A stretch of 64,000 bases of DNA from Leptolinea sp. HRD-7 (GTDB lineage Bacteria > Chloroflexota > Anaerolineae > Anaerolineales > Anaerolineaceae): contig AP024710.1 of NCBI GenBank assembly GCA_024363285.1, positions 1,431,001-1,495,000 on the forward strand, written 5' to 3'. The notes under the pieces were generated by a model that did no database searches, had not been told where the DNA came from, and saw nothing but the letters and a program-made list of their open reading frames with translations. Both the position numbers and the translations under genes were made by a program. Numbering within the stretch: the first letter of the stretch is position 1; each line of letters begins with the position of its first letter. Positions 58,065 through 64,000 of the stretch are shown here, in pieces.

Positions 58065-60409
58065 TCCAATTTAATATCCCAAAGGTGTACATGTGACGGT
58101 TCTCCATCACGCACAGTCCGGATTTCGAACCGCAGACGAGAGACTTCCCGGTTGAATTTGACGGGTAATTGAACAGTTCGTATTTGAGGGCTTTCAGTGA
58201 CCGTGATACTGGAGGAAAAAATGGTACTGCCATCCAGCGGCTGCGCGTAGACAGAAAAACCTGTCGCGCCGCCTCCAACCGTTGCGGATACTTTGTTCAG
58301 TTTCAACGGGCGTTCCAGTTCGATTTCCACCACGAGTGGGTTGGCTTCTTCTGACCGAATAACGGAAGCGATATCATTATCAAAAGCGAGTTGAAGGCTG
58401 CCCATATCCAACCGGGATGAGCCAGCTTCCGCTTTTACCCCATTGATCTTTATCTCATCTGGAACCATAAGTTTTCGGGATGCTTTTTCACGTTCAAAAG
58501 CCTGTCTGGCTGTTTCGCTGTAACTTAATCGAGCGAAGATAAATCCGGGTTTTCCGTTTGGATAAAAGACAACATCCACAACTTTCACAGGATCGAATTT
58601 ACCACTGGTTACCACTTTACCCAGATCATCCGGTGATATGGCAAAAATCGTGTTTTCCGGAATTGGTTTCATAAATTCTGTAAACGCGTCTATACCTGAC
58701 ATTTCAATGGAAACCGGATCACCCAGAAAAAAGCGGGCAAGCACATCGGTACCATTTGCCCAATCTGGTGACATATTGATGTGAACGCCGGGATATTGAG
58801 CCTCGATCTCCTTGATCTTACTGAATACCTGCTGCCCGCCATATTGCATTCCGCTCATACCATAATCAGAAAACCAGGTAGGCCCATAAGTAAGAGATAC
58901 ATCAAGGATTGTGAAATTCGCGCCGATCAATAACAGGAAAAAAATGCCATCAACAAACTTGATGACGGGGAAACGTTTATTGATCCAATCTATAGAAAAT
59001 TCAATGCCCAGTGTAATGAAAAAAGCCGCCGGGATAACCATAAATAACGCTCTTGTAATGCCAATATTGGCAACAGCCGCGCCAACGGGTGCCGTCAGCA
59101 ATGCCAGCAACATCAGACGGTAATTCGAGTTCTTCCATTGTCGGATACTCAGAAATAATCCAGCGGCAAAGAACGGGAGGAAGAACCAGCCCAGATGCCC
59201 CATTCCCTTCATAATATGACGGGTTAAATCGTCAGGATTGAGGAAGAACCAGTATGCCGGATTCAACCCCTGTAGATATACGCCCAGAAATGTTATTAAT
59301 TTCTGCGATAACGGTATGGGTTTAATCCAGTAGCTATCGAGTAATGCCAGATGGTGCTCATTTTCCCCGGGGTGTAAAAAAAGGAACCGGAAATACGGAA
59401 CACACAAAACCAGACCGATCAGTATTGGAAGCCAGAGAACTTTGCGGTTGGCCCAATGGTATTGGAGGTCCGAAAAAAATAAAGCCAGAATTATTGCTGC
59501 CATTACCACTCTCGCCGGGCTGTAACAGTAAAATGCCAGAGCGGCGGCGATCACTGATGCGTATATCCACCGGGTGTTGCCATTTCGATAACGAAGATAA
59601 CCGTATAGAAAAACTGTATAAAAAGAAACAGCTTCTACTGTTTCAAAAGCGGTTCGTGAGTGATAAAACCATGCCGGTATCATCGACAATACCAGTATGG
59701 CTAGCCATCCGCGGTGTTTGTTTTTGATTTCACCGTATGAAAGCCCCAGCCCCAGAGCAGCCAGAAGGGAGATTGTGGTGGAGATAAACCGGGTGGTAAA
59801 CGCGGATCGAATTCCTATAAGGGTGGGTAAAACTTGCACATACACCGATGTTCCGAGGTTGTACATGCTGCCATTTTTAAAAAATGTTGGCAAAATCTCC
59901 CCGCCCGTGGCGGTAAACCTGTTTCTTACCAGGTCGTATGCCTGAATGCTGTGGATCGCTTCATCAGTGAAAAAGAAAATTGGAAAGTCTGTCAGCCGGA
60001 TAAGACGAACCAGGTAATATACAACTACCGCGCAGACAAGAAGGGTCATTGGCGATAGATAGCCTGACAATCTCGAGAAGACTTTGTTGGATCTAATGCG
60101 CTCTATGAAGTCAGAAAGCCAACTGGAAGGGGATAATTTTTCCAGGTCAAATCGAAGGTGTTTGACCAATGTTTCAGGACCGCCGGTAAGGTTGACCACC
60201 TGCGATCTGACAGGTGCTTTTCCTCCTGGTTTATACGTGATCGTCAGTTGTACTTCCGCGCCTGGCGGTAATTCAACAGTCGCTTCAACCCGGAGATTCT
60301 GTCTGGTCTCATCGGATTCTGGAGGGCTCTCCCCCTCCGCGTAGGTTTCAGGCGTATCGGTCACCACGTGCTGATTATATAACGGTTCAAGAAAAACCAG
60401 GTATTTCAT
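58061..60409 (-). CDS. GT-C-fold glycosyltransferase (GT39/PMT-like) with discoidin-like C-terminus
   Basis: Starting at ATG 60409 gives 782 residues; GTG at 60427 is also possible. Residues 1-120 are a soluble N-terminal domain, then about 11 membrane helices (125-520) with a first-loop acidic motif TDEAIHS, as in PMT/ArnT-like enzymes using lipid-linked sugars. The extracytoplasmic C-terminus ends with a beta-sandwich resembling F5/8-type C domains (VVEIELERPLKLNKVSATVGGG, near 690). It is divergent from three tandem surface proteins with Thr/Pro-rich stalks, which are plausible acceptors. Confidence 0.82.
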   Translation of the reverse strand: MKYLVFLEPLYNQHVVTDTPETYAEGESPPESDETRQNLRVEATVELPPGAEVQLTITYKPGGKAPVRSQVVNLTGGPETLVKHLRFDLEKLSPSSWLSDFIERIRSNKVFSRLSGYLSPMTLLVCAVVVYYLVRLIRLTDFPIFFFTDEAIHSIQAYDLVRNRFTATGGEILPTFFKNGSMYNLGTSVYVQVLPTLIGIRSAFTTRFISTTISLLAALGLGLSYGEIKNKHRGWLAILVLSMIPAWFYHSRTAFETVEAVSFYTVFLYGYLRYRNGNTRWIYASVIAAALAFYCYSPARVVMAAIILALFFSDLQYHWANRKVLWLPILIGLVLCVPYFRFLFLHPGENEHHLALLDSYWIKPIPLSQKLITFLGVYLQGLNPAYWFFLNPDDLTRHIMKGMGHLGWFFLPFFAAGLFLSIRQWKNSNYRLMLLALLTAPVGAAVANIGITRALFMVIPAAFFITLGIEFSIDWINKRFPVIKFVDGIFFLLLIGANFTILDVSLTYGPTWFSDYGMSGMQYGGQQVFSKIKEIEAQYPGVHINMSPDWANGTDVLARFFLGDPVSIEMSGIDAFTEFMKPIPENTIFAISPDDLGKVVTSGKFDPVKVVDVVFYPNGKPGFIFARLSYSETARQAFEREKASRKLMVPDEIKINGVKAEAGSSRLDMGSLQLAFDNDIASVIRSEEANPLVVEIELERPLKLNKVSATVGGGATGFSVYAQPLDGSTIFSSSITVTESPQIRTVQLPVKFNREVSRLRFEIRTVRDGEPSHVHLWDIKLE

Positions 60410-60450
60410 GAAATCAGGCGGGTACACTTATTGCAATATTGCTGACTACC

Positions 60451-61473
60451 GTGAAAATATCACCCTGGGACATCCTATCGACTATACTCTTCGCGGCATG
60501 GCTGGTCATGTCGACGGCTTTCGTCATCATTTACCGAGACCCGACAAGTCAGTTCAATCCTTTTCCGCCGAGAACTATTGCCGTCGTTTTAACGGAAGAG
60601 GAAATCACTTCCACCCCGGTGGTACTGCCAGAAATTTGGACACCCCTTCCTGAAGAGGAAGATGCCGGCATGGAATCGGATTCAGCCGGTGAAATATTGG
60701 AAGAATCAAACCCGGAGCCTTCTGATTCAGGAGGAATACCCACCAAAACTCCGGTTCTTATCATCACTCCCCGACCAGGGTCTTCTTCTACAGGCCAGTC
60801 ACCTGTTCAGCGGAATTACGGGGTGATCCTGCCCACAAAAAGCCCTCTTGACCCGGTATCGCCTGTTGAAGAGGAAGACCAGAAATTGACGATCATCGCG
60901 CCGGTTGGGGTATTTGACAACACCTGGCAGAACATTCAGAGTATCCCTATATTTTCCTGGACATATTCCGGGTCTGTTCAGGATATTGATCATTTTCAAT
61001 TGTATTTTGGAACCAAACAGAATGGCAAGCTGACAATCCGAACCACAAAAATGAATTACAGTTGGAAAGCTGTAAAAAGCGGTATATATTACCTGCGTCT
61101 GGTGGCTGTAGGAAAGAACGGGAAGATACTGGGAAAACCGGCTTACTTCCTTTTTAAATTTGATAATACTCCTCCATCTGAACCTGAAAACTTTAAGACA
61201 ATCAGTGACGGTGATACGGCTTATCCATATTTTGAATGGGTTGAATCAACCGATGCCAATTCTGGTATGAACGGGGGGTACGCGGGCTATTCCATTTATC
61301 AGGGGCTTGAAAAAAAATGCGGAAAAGCTGTGGCTTTCACCGCGGATACCCACTGGACTCCGGTAACCCCCGTTGAACCGGGAACCACACAATATTTCTG
61401 CATTCGCGCGTATGATGTAGTGGGAAATTTCTCAAAATGGATCGGCCCTGTGGCGTATACCCGATCCAATTAA
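60451..61473 (+). CDS. Membrane-anchored Fn3-like surface protein, tandem paralogue 1
   Basis: GTG at 60451 is chosen because it aligns the N-terminus (KISPWDILS) with the two paralogues downstream. The 340-residue protein has an N-terminal membrane anchor (6-29), the shared segment FNPFPPRT and VLPEIWTPLPEE, then a Pro/Ser/Glu-rich stalk (65-135) and one or two fibronectin-like beta domains (150-340; HFQLYFGTKQNG, CIRAYDVVGNFSKW). It likely stays anchored with its domains outside. Only 41 bp separate it from the divergent glycosyltransferase start. Confidence 0.8.
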   Translation: MKISPWDILSTILFAAWLVMSTAFVIIYRDPTSQFNPFPPRTIAVVLTEEEITSTPVVLPEIWTPLPEEEDAGMESDSAGEILEESNPEPSDSGGIPTKTPVLIITPRPGSSSTGQSPVQRNYGVILPTKSPLDPVSPVEEEDQKLTIIAPVGVFDNTWQNIQSIPIFSWTYSGSVQDIDHFQLYFGTKQNGKLTIRTTKMNYSWKAVKSGIYYLRLVAVGKNGKILGKPAYFLFKFDNTPPSEPENFKTISDGDTAYPYFEWVESTDANSGMNGGYAGYSIYQGLEKKCGKAVAFTADTHWTPVTPVEPGTTQYFCIRAYDVVGNFSKWIGPVAYTRSN

Positions 61474-61612
61474 TTCATCCGATAATAATTTATCAAAAAT
61501 ACCAGTATTAATTCGGCTCGATTCTTGCACAAAGAAAACCGGCATTCCTTTAAACTGCGTCCGGGCTTGTTTCCCGGTTGTGGGATAATGGAACGTCTAT
61601 CCGGTGGTCAAC

Positions 61613-61640
61613 TTGACTCAGGTTTAATCCGGACTATACT
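61613..61640 (+). promoter_or_regulatory. Sigma70-type promoter of paralogue 2
   Basis: TTGACT (61613-61618), 16 bp, TATACT (61635-61640). AAGGA and ATG 61682 follow. The same TTGACT and 16-bp spacing recurs before paralogue 3. Confidence 0.75.
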
Positions 61641-61681
61641 GAGAAATACAGTTCGATTAGCTATTAAAAGGATGGAAAGCG

Positions 61682-63748
61682 ATGAAACTATCGTTCTGGG
61701 ACATTATGGCTTCTATGGTCATGCTGGCAGGTTTGGCACTGGCGACCATTTTCATCAACATTTTCATTAATCCGTATTCATTCATAAATCCTTTTCCGCC
61801 TCCTACACCCATAGCCACGTTGGATGTCCCAACTCTGACACCTTCTCAGCGGGTTTTACCCGATGTTTGGACAACGACACCGGGAATTCAAGAAACCTTC
61901 GATATGATGGGGACTCCATCTGTTACGGGCACCAGCATTACCGCGACCGGAACAATAACGGGGACGGTGTTTGTGCTTCCGTCAAAAACCGTTACTCCTA
62001 CACCCCCCAATACCCCGACCTTCACGAAAACATTCAGCAAAACGCCCAATAAAACGCTTACCACATACTACCTGAAGACGGCGACAATGACCGCCACTAA
62101 GACGGCGGAAGGGGCATCAGGCGATAAGATCCCACCTACCACACCGGGAACACCATATTCCTATTCTGCAGGCTCTAACCCCAATCCGGTTTTTTCATGG
62201 GGTGCATCCACCGATACCGGCGGCAGCGGGCTTAAGGGTTACAAAATCACCTGGGGTTTGGATAGCGGTGGTAACAATCCGATATACACAACCACAGCAA
62301 CGACCTGGACAGCGCCCACTCTGACCACACCCGGAATTTACTATTTCTATGTACGGGCAGAAGATGAAGCCGGCAATCAATCCGCCTGGGCCGGTCCCTG
62401 CCGGTTCGGTTACACTGGCGTAGGTGCTCCGTCTGCGACAACTAATGCCGCGACTGGTGTGACTTCAACCGGAGCTACTTTACGTGGAACAGTAAGCGCC
62501 AACGGATATTCCACCACGGTGACATTTGAATATGGTTTAACTACAATTTATGGAACAACGGTAACCGCGATTGAAAGTCCGGTTTCTACCGCTTCAGCTT
62601 CTGTATCCTATGTGCTAACCGGTTTGTCACCAGCCACAACATACCATTACCGCGTTTCAGCAATAAACGCGGGCGGCGGCCCCATCAACGGGTCAGATGT
62701 AGTTTTCACAACATTAAAGGCTAACCAGAATCCGCTGACGATTAACGACCCCGGAACACTGACGTATGGCGGGGGCTCGGTTACCCTGACGACAACGGGC
62801 GGCAGCGGAACAGGAGCTGTGACCTTCAACGCGGGTTCTTCCACCGGTTGTACGGTTACAACGGCCGGTGTTCTTACCGTGACCAATGCCTCAGGAACCT
62901 GCAATATTGTGGCCACGAAAGCCGCCGATGCCACCTATAACGCCATTTCCAGCCCTACATTGACCGTTACCCTGGCAAAAGCCAATCAGGCAGCCATTGT
63001 CTTTACCGATCCGGGCCCTGTGGCTTATTTGAATACTATAACATTGACTGCCTCTGGCGGATCCGGTACGGGTGGTTTTTCATTTGACGCTACCGGGTCC
63101 ACCGGCTGCACGATTGCTTCCGTCAATCAACTGACTGTCACTGATAACACGGGAACCTGTAACGTTGTTGCCACCAAGGCGGCAGACAATAATTACAACG
63201 CGGCTTCCTCCGCCTCAACGGCGGTGACAATGACCGTTGCGCCTCAGGCGACCCTTACGGTGGATAATCCTGGATCACTTGCCTTTGGTTCGACCACTAC
63301 CCTTTCAACATCCGGAGGCAGCGGAACGGGAGCCGTTACATTTGATATTGGCGGATCCAGCGGGTGCAGTCTTTCAGGGGCTGATCTGACAATCACGGAT
63401 AACACCGGTACATGCGCGGTTACCGCGACCAAAGACGCGGATGCCCATTATTCATCCGCCACCAGCGCTTCGCGCACAATAACCATGGTAAAGGCGAATC
63501 AGACAATTGGTACTATCAGCCCGACCAGCGGCAGTCTGTCTGGAGGATCAGACACATTGTCACCGGCAACATCATCAGCGGGTTTGCCTGTAACATTTGC
63601 ATCCACAACGACCGGTATATGCACAGTCTCCGGGACTACGGTTACATATGTTGCCGAGGGTAACTGTGGGATTACAGCCAATCAATCAGGTGATACCCAC
63701 TATAATCCGGCTCCACAGGTTACCGGTACGATTGTGGTGGGTCCGTAA
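61682..63748 (+). CDS. Membrane-anchored Fn3/MBG-repeat surface protein, tandem paralogue 2
   Basis: The 688-residue protein has the shared anchor (KLSFWDIMASMV; helix 5-29; INPFPPPTP), VLPDVWTTTP, a Thr-rich stalk (70-145; TPTPPNTPTFTKTF), a Fn3-like domain (150-242), a second Fn3 (245-345; TGLSPATTYHYRVSA) and four tandem MBG/Ig-like repeats (about 349-434, 435-520, 521-605, 606-688). Each of the first three repeats has GGSGTG and a TGC...GTC Cys pair that could form a disulfide. Codon use suggests recent amplification of the repeats. It is probably a cell-surface adhesin or stalk protein. Confidence 0.85.
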   Translation: MKLSFWDIMASMVMLAGLALATIFINIFINPYSFINPFPPPTPIATLDVPTLTPSQRVLPDVWTTTPGIQETFDMMGTPSVTGTSITATGTITGTVFVLPSKTVTPTPPNTPTFTKTFSKTPNKTLTTYYLKTATMTATKTAEGASGDKIPPTTPGTPYSYSAGSNPNPVFSWGASTDTGGSGLKGYKITWGLDSGGNNPIYTTTATTWTAPTLTTPGIYYFYVRAEDEAGNQSAWAGPCRFGYTGVGAPSATTNAATGVTSTGATLRGTVSANGYSTTVTFEYGLTTIYGTTVTAIESPVSTASASVSYVLTGLSPATTYHYRVSAINAGGGPINGSDVVFTTLKANQNPLTINDPGTLTYGGGSVTLTTTGGSGTGAVTFNAGSSTGCTVTTAGVLTVTNASGTCNIVATKAADATYNAISSPTLTVTLAKANQAAIVFTDPGPVAYLNTITLTASGGSGTGGFSFDATGSTGCTIASVNQLTVTDNTGTCNVVATKAADNNYNAASSASTAVTMTVAPQATLTVDNPGSLAFGSTTTLSTSGGSGTGAVTFDIGGSSGCSLSGADLTITDNTGTCAVTATKDADAHYSSATSASRTITMVKANQTIGTISPTSGSLSGGSDTLSPATSSAGLPVTFASTTTGICTVSGTTVTYVAEGNCGITANQSGDTHYNPAPQVTGTIVVGP

Positions 63749-63765
63749 ACTAGCGATATTCACAT

Positions 63766-63795
63766 AAGCCTCCCTGAAAAACGGGGAGGCTTTTT
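63766..63795 (+). terminator. Rho-independent terminator after paralogue 2
   Basis: AAGCCTCCC (63766-63774) pairs with GGGAGGCTT (63784-63792), followed by TTT. Confidence 0.85.
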
Positions 63796-63820
63796 CCTCT
63801 TAATTTAACCTTCCCGTCAG

Positions 63821-63848
63821 TTGACTAAACCCGAATCGCCATTAAAAT
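63821..63848 (+). promoter_or_regulatory. Sigma70-type promoter of paralogue 3
   Basis: TTGACT (63821-63826), 16 bp, TAAAAT (63843-63848), the same layout as the promoter of paralogue 2. Confidence 0.7.
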
Positions 63849-63886
63849 GAAGTAACGCTTTTGATGGAAATCGAGGGAAGAGGACT

Positions 63887-64000
63887 ATGAAGAAACTATC
63901 ATTCTGGGATATCCTTGCGACACTCGTAGTAGTTGGAGTGCTGGGTCTGGCTGTAGTTTTCCTGAACATTTTTGTCAATCCATACTCTGCGCTGAATCCG
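63887..64000 (+). CDS. Membrane-anchored surface protein, tandem paralogue 3 (3' end outside window)
   Basis: ATG 63887 has AGAGGA upstream. Only 38 residues are visible, but they match the anchor of paralogue 2 closely: KKLSFWDILATLVV, a membrane helix, then FVNPYSALNP. The protein continues beyond the right edge, so domains cannot be described. It makes at least three copies of this anchor in a row. Confidence 0.8.
   Translation, partial: MKKLSFWDILATLVVVGVLGLAVVFLNIFVNPYSALNP

Noticed and set aside
1..64000. tRNA, rRNA, CRISPR array or riboswitch in the gaps
   Set aside because: I looked in the spacers for cloverleaf-like arms, regular short repeats with spacers, and B12 or similar riboswitch cores (especially upstream of the cobalamin adenosyltransferase gene) and saw none; a covariance-model scan would be decisive.

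Overview
The window looks like chromosome from a bacterium of the Chloroflexota, most likely class Anaerolineae. This is an inference from the moderate GC content, the gene families, the extracytoplasmic WD40 and fibronectin-type proteins with Thr/Pro-rich linkers, and a HlyD-like adaptor with no helical hairpin, which suits a cell with one membrane. I saw no rRNA, tRNA, CRISPR array, integrase, transposase or phage gene. Genes are dense on both strands, in short operons. The first gene (an MMPL transporter) enters from the left edge and the last (a surface-protein paralogue) runs off the right edge.

Layout: 1-4.4 kb, MMPL transporter and a secreted WD40 protein. 4.4-7 kb, a regulatory/terminator gap, a ketopantoate reductase-like enzyme and an MFS permease. 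7-11.3 kb (minus), a TetR-controlled ABC-2 exporter resembling YbhFGSR but with two separate ATPases. 11.4-16 kb, methyltransferase, TetR, patatin, TetA-like MFS and a HEAT-repeat protein. 16-20.6 kb, small enzymes (deaminase, TfoX, nitroreductase, DinB, YdeI, PhzF), three copies of a REP-like palindrome and an AbrB-Fic/Doc toxin-antitoxin pair. 20.7-30.4 kb (plus), two tandem metallophosphoesterases and then a cell-envelope module: an OmpR-type response regulator and kinase, serine beta-lactamase-like hydrolase, Tat lipoprotein related to ATC hydrolase, BcrAB-like ABC exporter, M23 peptidase and CPBP protease. 30.5-38.2 kb, RNA-related and small-molecule enzymes with MerR and MarR-GNAT regulators, a cobalamin adenosyltransferase, an alpha/alpha-toroid protein and a VOC protein. 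38.2-44 kb, a Ddl-like ATP-grasp enzyme, a Met-rich secreted protein, homoserine dehydrogenase and a copper-type HMA/SafE-cupredoxin pair. 44-54.5 kb, DegV, VOC, methyltransferase, NfeD-slipin, GNAT, asparaginase II, MBL protein and a GAF-PAS kinase. 54.6-64 kb, MurJ, a SagB-type oxidoreductase, a CYTH protein, a large GT-C glycosyltransferase and three tandem surface-protein paralogues that share one membrane anchor.

The most interesting patterns are these. (1) Four TGCGACA-type 7-mers lie at an exact 11-bp period between the two-component genes and the serine hydrolase gene, like a Pho-box array, and are followed by a hairpin that buries the hydrolase ribosome-binding site. (2) A REP-like palindrome supplies the stop codons of two genes and the start codon of a third. 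(3) A tandem family of membrane-anchored Fn3/MBG surface proteins sits beside a GT-C glycosyltransferase that could modify their Thr-rich stalks. (4) The Fic/Doc toxin has Lys where the catalytic His is expected. (5) Several promoters place a TATAAT box only 7-9 nt before the ATG, which suggests leaderless mRNAs. (6) The MarR-GNAT and MerR genes have readable autoregulatory promoters.
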